Shown here piece after piece: positions 1 through 6,961 of a DNA stretch of 19,795 bases. This stretch comes from Lentisphaerota bacterium. Lineage in GTDB: Bacteria; Verrucomicrobiota; Kiritimatiellia; RFP12; UBA1067. Position 1 is the first letter of the stretch, and the number at the start of each line of letters is the position of its first letter. Position numbers and translations under genes: made by a program. A model generated the notes under the pieces. It did not search any database, was not told the DNA's origin, and worked only from the letters and a program-made list of their open reading frames with translations. Location of the stretch: positions 1-19,795 of the forward strand of contig SUVZ01000023.1 in assembly GCA_015061765.1 (NCBI GenBank), written 5' to 3'.

Positions 1-10
1 TGGCCCGGTT

Positions 11-174
11 CGGAATACCTTCACTCGGGGCCCTGCACCCGCCTCTGCGGCGTCTGCACGATCCCGCCTCTCTCGGGATCTCCGGCCCCGCGGCTGATGC
101 ACCTCGTCCGCCCGCGCTATTAGTCGTGATGTTTCCGATTCATTCTTTACGGCGCAAGCCTATGCGCTTGCGCC
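11..174 (-). repeat. Structured element, copy A (reads leftward)
   Basis: Read on the minus strand, this copy starts with a 9-bp hairpin (174-151, loop of 6), then a 7-nt linker. Next comes a 31-nt core (143-113), 27 of 31 bases identical to copy B at 265-295. Further shared blocks follow in the same order: GAGGTG (105-100), GGAGATCCCGAGAG (83-70), CAGACGCCG (56-48) and GGTATTCCG (19-11). The core-to-last-block span is 133 nt, the same as in copy B. Sequence between blocks differs, but a perfect 7-bp hairpin lies at 80-60. Conserved blocks separated by hairpins favour a structured RNA or mobile repeat over coding sequence. The element may continue beyond the window edge. I do not recognise the family. 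Confidence 0.55.
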
Positions 175-244
175 TACATAATTGAGCAATGTATGCCTTT
201 AAGGCTTTAATTGCATCCCAAAGCCGCGCCATGCGCGGCTCTAA

Positions 245-413
245 GGCGCGGACGCGCCGCATCAATGGATCGGAAACCTCACGACATATAGCGCGACAGA
301 GAGAGGTGAAGCGCGACAGGAGACCCGAGAGCGCACGGATGCCTGGACGCATCAGACGCCGGCGAGACGGCGTCGTGCGGCAACGGGCGGTATTCCGCCC
401 TAAGCCGCACGAC
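245..413 (+). repeat. Structured element, copy B (reads rightward)
   Basis: This is the diverging partner of copy A. A GC hairpin (245-258) is followed by a 6-nt linker and the core 265-295. Then come GAGGTG (303-308), GGAGACCCGAGAG (319-331), CAGACGCCG (353-361) and GGTATTCCG (389-397). The end of this copy is strongly folded: 372-381 pairs with 404-413 over 10 bp, and 385-390 pairs with 395-400 over 6 bp around a TATT loop, with a 3x3 internal loop between. A competing 7-bp hairpin (355-361 with 368-374) overlaps it, so two alternative folds exist. Part of the core (GGAAACC, CACGAC, ACAGAGAG) resembles bacterial RNase P RNA, but the other diagnostic RNase P blocks are missing. Confidence 0.55.
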
Positions 414-567
414 CCGTATCGGCGAGCGGATGAGGCGCCTTAAGGCAGACGTGCAACCGAGGGTCGGCGCTGCGCGCGATCCGAACGGTCGGAGCGCCAC
501 GTGCAACGGCGGGAAATGCCGGGAGACAAGGCGGACGGCGCGGAGATGGCGGTGCAGCCGCGACGGA

Positions 568-609
568 CTCGCACCCGATGGCAATCTCGTGATTGCGGAG
601 CGGTGCGAG
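568..609. other. Two-tier hairpin in noncoding region
   Basis: The outer arms CTCGCACC (568-575) and GGTGCGAG (602-609) are perfectly complementary. They enclose a 5x5 internal loop and a perfect inner stem, GCAATC (581-586) with GATTGC (591-596), around a TCGT loop. The shape resembles the hairpin at 372-413 but the sequence is unrelated. There is no following T-run on either strand, so it is not a standard terminator. Confidence 0.4.
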
Positions 610-853
610 GACTAAACGGATGCGCCGCAAGCTCCGCGGCTAAACGCCGCCCGGCATTTTCCGCAGATTCGCAGGCACTCAATACGGCGCACCTGGAAAA
701 CCGACTATTCCAGTTGCCGAAAGGTGAAAATCACTGCCTCAGCCTTTATTTATCGGGGGCAAACGCATTTTGTCATTCGAAAAATGGGTAAACTCCAGAG
801 GTAGGGCGGACTGTCCTCAGCCCGCAGCGCCCCGTTCTGTACACTTCACCGCA

Positions 854-1507
854 TCACGCGGTATACGCGCAGAAGCGTGAGATCGGACAGCCCTCGCATT
901 TGGGGCGTATCGGACCGCATCGCGTCTGGCCGAACGAAACAATGTGCGAGTTCCAGGTTTTCCAGAACTTCACCGGAAGAATACGCCTCAAAGCCATTTC
1001 GGTCTCAAGCGGCGTCTTCGTATCAACGAGATTCCACCTGTTGCATATGCGGTGCACATGCACGTCAACGCATATCGCAGGAAGGTTGAAGCCCACCGCA
1101 ACCGTCAGGTTTGCGGTCTTGCGTCCGACGCCGGGCAGCTCGCACAGTTCTTCCACCGTATTCGGCAGAACACCGCCGAAACGATCCTTGAGCACCTTCG
1201 GCAACGCCTTCAGGTGGCGGGCCTTGTCGCGATAGAATCCAACCGGATAGATGAGCTTTTCTATCTCATCCACCGCCAGACGTTCAAGGTCTTCAGGACG
1301 GAACGCAGCCCCCTTCGCGGCGGCGAAAAGGCGCCTCACCGCACCTGCCGTGCACTGGTCCTTTGTGCGCGCGGAAAGTATCGTCCCGATCAGGACGCAG
1401 AACGGATCGTGCGTCTGCGCCTCGATAAGTTCGATGATCGGCGCGGAATGCGCCTTGAACTCCTTCTTGAGTGCGCGGTCGACGGCGGGGATGTCCTTGA
1501 CGGTCAT
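854..1507 (-). CDS. nth: Endonuclease III (DNA glycosylase/AP lyase)
   Basis: Base-excision repair enzyme that removes oxidised pyrimidines and nicks abasic sites in the cytoplasm. The 217-aa length is normal for the family. The helix-hairpin-helix LPGVGRKTA lies at residues 124-132 and ends in the catalytic Lys130. The second catalytic residue is Asp148 in CVDVHVHR. The C-terminal 4Fe-4S motif C-x6-C-x2-C-x5-C is complete (Cys197, 204, 207, 213). The start lies 1 nt after the stop of the pseudouridine synthase gene and has no clear ribosome site, so translation is probably coupled. It is the last gene of block 1; I see no strong terminator downstream. Confidence 0.95.
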   Translation of the reverse strand: MTVKDIPAVDRALKKEFKAHSAPIIELIEAQTHDPFCVLIGTILSARTKDQCTAGAVRRLFAAAKGAAFRPEDLERLAVDEIEKLIYPVGFYRDKARHLKALPKVLKDRFGGVLPNTVEELCELPGVGRKTANLTVAVGFNLPAICVDVHVHRICNRWNLVDTKTPLETEMALRRILPVKFWKTWNSHIVSFGQTRCGPIRPKCEGCPISRFCAYTA

Positions 1508-1508
1508 G

Positions 1509-2438
1509 TCACTTGCCCATTCCGAAGGTCTTCAGGCACTGACGGAAATCCGCAGGCAGCGGACTGTGCACGCGTATCCCCTCCTTGCCCTTCCGCATCG
1601 GATCGGGAAGCTCCAGTCCGGATGAATGAAGCATCTGGCGGGGAACCATCATCAGCCTGGGATCGCGTGCGGTCTTGAGACCGAACATCCTGTCCCCCAC
1701 GATCGGGAAGCGTATCGACGAAAGATGACGGCGGATCTGGTTCGTGCGACCGGTCTCGATGCGGACCTTCAGGAAGGATGCATCCTGCGACGCCGACTCG
1801 CGCGTGACGTGCGAAATCGCCGGCTTGCCCTCTATTGGAGCGTTGATCGTCTCGTGCGGATGGGGGAACCGGCCGGCGACGATTGCGTGATACGTCTTCT
1901 TCACGCTGTGGGTCTTGAACACCTCGACCGCCGCAGTGAAGGCGGAGTGCGTCTTCGCGAGAAGGAGGCATCCTGTCGTGTCGCGGTCGAGACGGTGCAC
2001 CGCCTCAAGCGTTGGGATGTGGAGCTGAAGCCTGAGAATCATCTCCACGGACTTCGGATCTCCGCAGCTCAAGAAGCCCGCAGGCTTGTCTGCCACGACG
2101 TAATCCGGCGTCTCAAGAAGAACGCGCACGTGCCTCGCCGGCGTGGAACGGGACGGAGTCGATTCCGGCTTGCGTTCGGAATCCGAACGGTCGCTGCCCG
2201 GCTGACGCCTGGCCGCACTCACCACGGCACGCGGAACCTCCACCGTATCGCCGGTATGGAGCATATGGCGCGCGATCCAGATGCACTTGCGGTTCACCCA
2301 CACGCTGCGCCCATCGATGATCGCCTTGGCCGCGCGGCGGGAAAGTCCACACCTTTCCGCAAGGAAATCCTGCAACGGCTTGTCATTTCCCGGCTTGCCT
2401 ACCAAAAACTGTTCAATGTTTCCAGGGACTCTTCTCAT
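1509..2438 (-). CDS. RluA-family 23S/tRNA pseudouridine synthase
   Basis: Converts specific uridines in rRNA or tRNA to pseudouridine; the exact target cannot be told from the sequence. An S4-like RNA-binding segment occupies about residues 20-70, followed by a low-complexity linker (about 75-103) and the catalytic domain. HRLDRDTTG at 148-156 carries the catalytic Asp151. The later family motif usually written GRTHQIRxHL reads GRTNQIRRHL here, an Asn for His change. The length of 309 aa is normal for the RluC/RluD group. The start follows the GH2 stop by 44 nt and has no good Shine-Dalgarno. It is immediately followed by nth. Confidence 0.9.
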   Translation of the reverse strand: MRRVPGNIEQFLVGKPGNDKPLQDFLAERCGLSRRAAKAIIDGRSVWVNRKCIWIARHMLHTGDTVEVPRAVVSAARRQPGSDRSDSERKPESTPSRSTPARHVRVLLETPDYVVADKPAGFLSCGDPKSVEMILRLQLHIPTLEAVHRLDRDTTGCLLLAKTHSAFTAAVEVFKTHSVKKTYHAIVAGRFPHPHETINAPIEGKPAISHVTRESASQDASFLKVRIETGRTNQIRRHLSSIRFPIVGDRMFGLKTARDPRLMMVPRQMLHSSGLELPDPMRKGKEGIRVHSPLPADFRQCLKTFGMGK

Positions 2439-2482
2439 TGTGGTTTTCGTCTCTTAACGGATTGTCGGAATCATCTCCGGAC

Positions 2483-5311
2483 TCACGGCCGGGCGAAGCG
2501 TCCTGCGCGGACGGCGCTGGACGGATCGTTGGGGTTGCGCGCACGGTTGGAATTCTTCGCCCCTGTCGCAAGCGGCGCGCTAATGAGCGCCTTGAGCTGG
2601 GCGACCGATATCTCGTGCCGCGGATTGAACTTCGCTCCGGAGACGTAGGCGATAAGCCTGTCCTTCAGCCAGACGGCGGCAGGATCCTTGTCGCCGAACT
2701 TGAACGAACATACCATGAGACGCCCTTTCCCGACACGGTATTCGAACACCATCGCCTGACGGATAACATGCTTGATGGCGGACGCGATGTCGACCACCGG
2801 ATCGAAAGGCACGTCAGTCTCCAGCTGGACGGCGCGGCCACCCTCCATCAGGCGGCGGAACTGCCACCCGCAGAAGCCATCGTGCGGCATTTCCTCAAAT
2901 GCCGGGTGTCCATGCCTGATGACCGTGGCATAGTTGCCCGAACAGCGTCCGGCAAGACCGATGCGGAATGTCGTCTTGAGCGACTTGAAAGGGCCTGCGC
3001 CGAGCAGAAGCACCCTTTCCCCATTTTCAAGAGCTGATACAAGCTCTGCTTCGCCTGCGGAGGAAAGCACCTTCGCGTCAACGGGAGTGGAGGCCGGCTC
3101 AACTTTGGGGAATGCGTACATCTCCCATTGGTTCGAGGCCTTCACCATACCGCCGGAGAACGACACCTTCAGCATATACTTCTTCGCTGCCACCGACTGC
3201 GGAATCGGGATATCGACATGTCCAACGCCTGAAACCTTTCCGCAGGGAACATTGCCCGCGCTGACAGTGTCGGAGAACACGACATTGCCGCGTTCGTCCT
3301 CGAAGGTCACCTCAAGCCTGCCGTCCGGCGCAGGCGCATCGTAGTTGGACACGGAAAACTCAACCTTCTTCACATCTCCTGCCGTCACGTTGAAGTCGCT
3401 TCCAAGATTGGAAAGCACAACGGCCGCAGAATTGTAGCGGAGCGCGTTGGCGACGCTTTCGCCCGGCTTGAGGCGGTAGAACTCGTCCATCATCCCCACG
3501 GAATAGCCGAATGTATGCCAATGCGTGTTGATGTCGCCAAGGAAATCGTACCCGACAACTCGATCCGCCGCACGAAGTTTCTCGAAGCAGTGCTTGCGAA
3601 TGCGCCACATCCATTCACACGAATTGCGGAAATAGACGTCCGCGCGGTCAAGCAATCCCTTTTCCTTTAGAATCCTGCGAGGCTCCGAGAAGAGCCCCGT
3701 CTTGAGTATCGGGGAGTTTTCAGGGTAGAGTTTTTCGAGCCCAAGATCCACATAGCTGCCGTCTATGCATATCTCGTGCGAGGTGCGGGGCTTCCCGCAA
3801 TAGACGTCGCCCCAGGCATCGAGATCCGCGGCCGTCCCCAAGTTCAGGGAATCGTAGCTTGTGACGCCGAGCTGATACGATGTAAAGAGATCGCAATATT
3901 CGGACATGCGCGAAATCCGTTCGGGATTGTGTGCGAACGGTTTCTCCGCAACCACATCCTTGCCCTTCATTAGATGGTATTCGGCGCCGCGCATCGCGCT
4001 CATCGGCGAGAAGAGCGAATCCGTGCGCTCATGCACCATGTCGGCGATGTCGCGCAGATATACCTCTGCCATCCTGTCGATCCGCGTCTCGTTGCCCGTG
4101 CAGTATATCACCACGGAGGGATGGCGGCGGGCGAATGCGATGATCGACTCGAATTCCGCCTCCGTCACGAAGTTGGGGGACTCCATGTGCACAACCATGC
4201 CGAGTTCATCAGTTGCCTCAAGGTACTCAACCGGCGGCACGAACGTATGGAATCTGACAAAGTTGAACCCGAGTTCCTTGCGCTTGGCCGTGATCATGCG
4301 GTAGTAGTCGAGATCGCGAGAAAGGCTGAGCGTCTTCGGGAAATAGCAGTGCTCCGTGACTCCACGCAAATAGATCGGCTTTCCGTTGAGCTTGAGTTTT
4401 TCGCCTTCGGCCACCAGACGGCGGATGCCGAACTTCTGGCTGTAAGACCCTTCGGGAGTGAATATCTTCAATTCATAGCGCTTCGGGTTCTCCGGCGACC
4501 AGAGCGTGTAGCCGTACGTCCCGAGAGTGAAATCGCCCTTGGCTCTCCCGTTTGCGATGACCGAGGCTCCGTCGCGGATTTCATACGAGAACCCCCCGGT
4601 GCAGGCGCCGCCGACATGGACGGTGAACGTCCTGAGATCTGCGGCCGTCGTCACATACACGTCAGAGATTCCGTTCTTAGGGAAGCGCAGCTCGAGTCTT
4701 CCGTTCACTCCACCCGTCGCCCTGAAGTTTGCGCGGGTCGAGAGACCGCTCACATATCCACCGTTGTATCCGAGATTCGGATTGTTCGAAACGGCCATGA
4801 CGATCTCGTTGGAGCCCTTCTTCAGCACCCCGGCTGGAACGGCCAGCTCGAATGGAGTGGAGAATCCGGCCCGGAACGCAACGAACTGTCCGTTGATCCA
4901 CACATGCACCTGGTTGCGCACCCCCTCGAATGCAAGGAACGCCTCACCCTCGCGCTCCAGCTGGACCGTCCTGCGGTAGAAGAAGCACCCGTAGATGTTC
5001 GGCAGGGTAATGTCCGAAGCATGTCCGGAGGCGGGAAGCCTCTGCACCTCATAGAGCGGATTGACGCGAAACTCATCCTTGATTCCGGCGGAACGGAATG
5101 CATCTGCCATGTCCTCCCAGTATCCGGGCACGGCCCCGTCGACCACCTTCCCCCGGAACGACGGCTGGGTCAGGCCTTCCCACTCATACGGCTGATACGC
5201 CATCTCCCATGCGCCGTTCAGCGATATGGAATCGCATATGCAATGCTCAAAAGGCGATGCGGCGCATGCCGCAGCCGCCAATGCCGACGTCAGCAGAACT
5301 CTAATCTTCAT
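2483..5311 (-). CDS. Secreted glycoside hydrolase family 2 protein (beta-galactosidase/glucuronidase-like)
   Basis: A 942-aa enzyme with an N-terminal signal peptide (hydrophobic stretch, then AAAACAASP at about 12-20), so it acts outside the cytoplasm. It has the GH2 layout: a jelly-roll sugar-binding domain (about 28-210, including WINGQFVAFR near 138), an Ig-like domain (about 210-300), then a TIM barrel from about 305. The acid/base candidate is Glu408 in CTGNETR. The nucleophile candidate is Glu513 in TSHEICIDGSY, which is less certain because this subgroup departs from the usual strand-7 motif. A long C-terminal beta-rich part follows from about 640. Substrate specificity cannot be assigned. 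The start is 8 nt after the LolA-like gene, with an AGGAAG ribosome site. Confidence 0.85.
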   Translation of the reverse strand: MKIRVLLTSALAAAACAASPFEHCICDSISLNGAWEMAYQPYEWEGLTQPSFRGKVVDGAVPGYWEDMADAFRSAGIKDEFRVNPLYEVQRLPASGHASDITLPNIYGCFFYRRTVQLEREGEAFLAFEGVRNQVHVWINGQFVAFRAGFSTPFELAVPAGVLKKGSNEIVMAVSNNPNLGYNGGYVSGLSTRANFRATGGVNGRLELRFPKNGISDVYVTTAADLRTFTVHVGGACTGGFSYEIRDGASVIANGRAKGDFTLGTYGYTLWSPENPKRYELKIFTPEGSYSQKFGIRRLVAEGEKLKLNGKPIYLRGVTEHCYFPKTLSLSRDLDYYRMITAKRKELGFNFVRFHTFVPPVEYLEATDELGMVVHMESPNFVTEAEFESIIAFARRHPSVVIYCTGNETRIDRMAEVYLRDIADMVHERTDSLFSPMSAMRGAEYHLMKGKDVVAEKPFAHNPERISRMSEYCDLFTSYQLGVTSYDSLNLGTAADLDAWGDVYCGKPRTSHEICIDGSYVDLGLEKLYPENSPILKTGLFSEPRRILKEKGLLDRADVYFRNSCEWMWRIRKHCFEKLRAADRVVGYDFLGDINTHWHTFGYSVGMMDEFYRLKPGESVANALRYNSAAVVLSNLGSDFNVTAGDVKKVEFSVSNYDAPAPDGRLEVTFEDERGNVVFSDTVSAGNVPCGKVSGVGHVDIPIPQSVAAKKYMLKVSFSGGMVKASNQWEMYAFPKVEPASTPVDAKVLSSAGEAELVSALENGERVLLLGAGPFKSLKTTFRIGLAGRCSGNYATVIRHGHPAFEEMPHDGFCGWQFRRLMEGGRAVQLETDVPFDPVVDIASAIKHVIRQAMVFEYRVGKGRLMVCSFKFGDKDPAAVWLKDRLIAYVSGAKFNPRHEISVAQLKALISAPLATGAKNSNRARNPNDPSSAVRAGRFARP

Positions 5312-5319
5312 ACTCTTCC

Positions 5320-5925
5320 TCAGTTCACCTTCAGATCGTCCACGATTATCTTCGTGCGATGGCCGGAACCCAACGTCTCCACTTCAAGCACGTTCGGGAA
5401 CCAGCGTCCGTCAAACTTCTTGATGCGGGTGCCCCAGAGACGGCGGCGCGGCTTGCCGTCCCTCAGCTCCTCGGCCTGCATCAGGCAGCCGGTCTTCCTG
5501 TCGCACCATGCGCGGACCCGCTTTTCGCCGTTCGATATCAGGATGACATCGCACTTCTGCCCGTGGACCGTCTCACCCTCCCGTTCGGCATCGAACTCCG
5601 CCTTCGGCCACCAGAGGAAATCCAGGGTGAGGTCAAGCCACGTGACGTCCGTCTTGAGGACTCGTCCTTCCGGCACCGGGCCCGGACGCAGTATCTCATG
5701 GCGTTCAAGTACATTGGTCGAATCGTGTTCGCGGAACTCCAGCGTCAGTCTTGCCGGCGTCACCGTACGGTCGGAGCGGAGCGTGTAGTCATACTCGCCC
5801 GATGGGATGCCCCTGCGGTTGCGGAGCACTATCTCCCCCTTCATGGTGACGGGCTCCGCCGGCAGCATTGCCCGGCAGTTTGCGAGAATGTCCATCGCGG
5901 CGGCGAATACCAGGATGCCGATCAT
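5320..5925 (-). CDS. LolA-like outer-membrane lipoprotein-sorting family protein
   Basis: A 201-aa protein with a short hydrophobic N-terminus (residues 1-15) that looks like a weak signal sequence. The rest is a run of amphipathic beta strands with the segment WLDLTLDFLWWPKAEF (about 95-110) and a C-terminal strand pattern typical of the COG2834/LolA-like one-sheet fold. Such proteins bind lipoprotein acyl chains or other lipids in the periplasm. The ATG overlaps the stop of the TPR gene by 4 nt, so the two are translationally coupled. The assignment rests on overall pattern rather than catalytic residues; divergent relatives without a proven role in lipoprotein sorting are common. Confidence 0.65.
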   Translation of the reverse strand: MIGILVFAAAMDILANCRAMLPAEPVTMKGEIVLRNRRGIPSGEYDYTLRSDRTVTPARLTLEFREHDSTNVLERHEILRPGPVPEGRVLKTDVTWLDLTLDFLWWPKAEFDAEREGETVHGQKCDVILISNGEKRVRAWCDRKTGCLMQAEELRDGKPRRRLWGTRIKKFDGRWFPNVLEVETLGSGHRTKIIVDDLKVN

Positions 5926-6875
5926 TTGAACCGCCTTTCGAGTCGCGCATCCTGCGGGCCGCCCAATGTGCGGCCGAGCTCGTAGTACTGCCTGGCGCTC
6001 GCCGCCCCTTCACCTTCGATCTTGAACATCAGGTAGGCGAGATTGTAGTACGGAAGATAGTGCTTCGGGTGTGCGCGCATCGCCTTCTCCAGCGTACGGC
6101 GGGCGGCAAGGTGATACTTGAGGCCGTTCTGCGCGGCGGCGCGGAGAATCAGCACGTTCAGGTCGTTCGGACGAGCCTTTTCAAGGTCGGCAAGAAGAAG
6201 GTCCGCCGCCGCGTAGTCCTTCGCCTGTATCTCGTTCAGGGCGGTCTGCACACGCGCGTCAAGACCGGCGACCTCGACAGGTTTGGCTGGAGCGGGTTTC
6301 TTGACAGGTGCGGACGCCGCCGGTGCAGGTTTCTCTGCCGCCGTCTCCGGAGCCGGAGTCGAAGGCGCCGGTCTCTCCCTTTCCCTGACGGCAGGCTTTT
6401 CTTCAGGGGTCTTTGCCGCCGGCTTTTTCGGCTCCGGCTTTTTCAGGCCCTTCTTCCTTGCCTGCTCCTCATCATATTTCCTTTGCAGTTCCGTCGTGTC
6501 GGTGACGGCGACGGCTCGGATGTTGCGGTTCACCTGGGCGAACCGGATCGAATCGATGGCGGCGGACGTCGCCGCGATCTTGTTCCTCAACGGGGCGAAC
6601 TCTGGCTTTTCGGCACGGTCGGGATTCTTGGCAGCGACGTCAACGAGATTCGTAAGCGCCGAGTTGTACAGTTCAAGAGCCTTCTCCGCATCACCGTCCA
6701 GCGCTGCGTCCTCGGCCTGTTCGATGAGGTCGTTGGCGTTCTCCAGAAGACGGTGGAGACGGGGCTTCGCATCCGGCGAATCCTCGTCGTTTCCGAACGG
6801 CCAGTACCAAGCGGCACGCGTAGTCGGCGCGACACATGCAAACATGACAGACAGAAGAAAAACTGGATACTTCAT
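5922..6875 (-). CDS. Exported TPR-repeat protein with Lys/Pro-rich linker
   Basis: 317 aa. It begins with a signal peptide (residues 1-21, cleavage likely around TTRAAW). A helical N-terminal half (about 38-135) is followed by a low-complexity Lys/Pro/Ala/Glu linker (about 140-200). At least two tetratricopeptide-type repeats then occupy about 205-305 (ALNEIQAKDYAAADLLLADL, then ALEKAM- and PYYNLAYLMFK-like helices). Such proteins usually scaffold periplasmic or envelope complexes. It is the first gene of block 1 and overlaps the LolA-like gene by 4 nt. There is no Shine-Dalgarno upstream, but a TATAAT ends 8 nt before the ATG, which suggests leaderless translation. Confidence 0.75.
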   Translation of the reverse strand: MKYPVFLLSVMFACVAPTTRAAWYWPFGNDEDSPDAKPRLHRLLENANDLIEQAEDAALDGDAEKALELYNSALTNLVDVAAKNPDRAEKPEFAPLRNKIAATSAAIDSIRFAQVNRNIRAVAVTDTTELQRKYDEEQARKKGLKKPEPKKPAAKTPEEKPAVRERERPAPSTPAPETAAEKPAPAASAPVKKPAPAKPVEVAGLDARVQTALNEIQAKDYAAADLLLADLEKARPNDLNVLILRAAAQNGLKYHLAARRTLEKAMRAHPKHYLPYYNLAYLMFKIEGEGAASARQYYELGRTLGGPQDARLERRFK

Positions 6876-6883
6876 GGCGGAAG

Positions 6884-6912
6884 ATTATACCATATATTAC
6901 ATGAGAATAACG
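6884..6912 (-). promoter_or_regulatory. Promoter of block 1, possibly leaderless
   Basis: On the minus strand a perfect TATAAT (6889-6884) sits 8 nt before the ATG at 6875. The -35 position 17 nt upstream reads CGTTAT, a poor match. Transcription would begin about 7 nt after the -10 box, essentially at the ATG. The interval contains no Shine-Dalgarno-like bases. Confidence 0.5.
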
Positions 6913-6915
6913 TGC

Positions 6916-6939
6916 GGAAGGAATCGCCCCGCCCCTTCC
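6916..6939 (-). terminator. Weak candidate terminator after the ABC operon
   Basis: A 6-bp inverted repeat, GGAAGG (6939-6934 on the minus strand) with CCTTCC (6921-6916), encloses a 12-nt loop just after the end of the second permease gene. The following bases are only mildly T-rich, so intrinsic termination is uncertain. It lies between the ABC operon and the block 1 promoter, where a terminator would be expected. Confidence 0.25.
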
Positions 6940-6961
6940 AGATGACTCGCCCCAATACTCG

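Larger units (their letters stand above)
1..853. other. Hairpin-dense intergenic region without a convincing gene
   Basis: No open frame here looks like a protein: all are short, arginine-rich and overlap on both strands, as expected of GC-rich noncoding DNA. A plus-strand frame is open from the window edge to a TAG at 121, so the tail of an incoming gene cannot be excluded. Clear hairpins are seen at 60-80 (7-bp stem), 151-174 (9 bp), 222-240 (7 bp), 245-258, 355-374 (7 bp), 372-413 (10+6 bp), 466-498, 568-609 (8+6 bp) and 624-640, plus palindromes at 195-205 and 437-446. Two diverging copies of a structured element are listed separately. From about 660 to 853 composition becomes ordinary and I see nothing specific. 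Confidence 0.6.

Noticed and set aside
1..60. Possible 5S rRNA fragment on the minus strand (ATTCCGAACC-like segment at 16-6)
   Set aside because: The short ATTCCGAAC match resembles the 5S loop region, but the preceding helices do not fit and the window ends before it can be tested. The same block recurs in copy B without 5S context.
785..835. Possible terminator after endonuclease III
   Set aside because: A GGGC...GCCC pairing exists, but the stem is only 4 bp and no T-run follows on the minus strand.
1626..2648. A 340-codon plus-strand open frame
   Set aside because: Antisense shadow of the pseudouridine synthase gene; no domain, no ribosome site.
3974..5788. A 604-codon open frame on the plus strand
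   Set aside because: It lies antisense to the well-supported GH2 and LolA-like genes, has no recognisable domain and an Arg/His-rich composition; long antisense frames are common in GC-rich genes.
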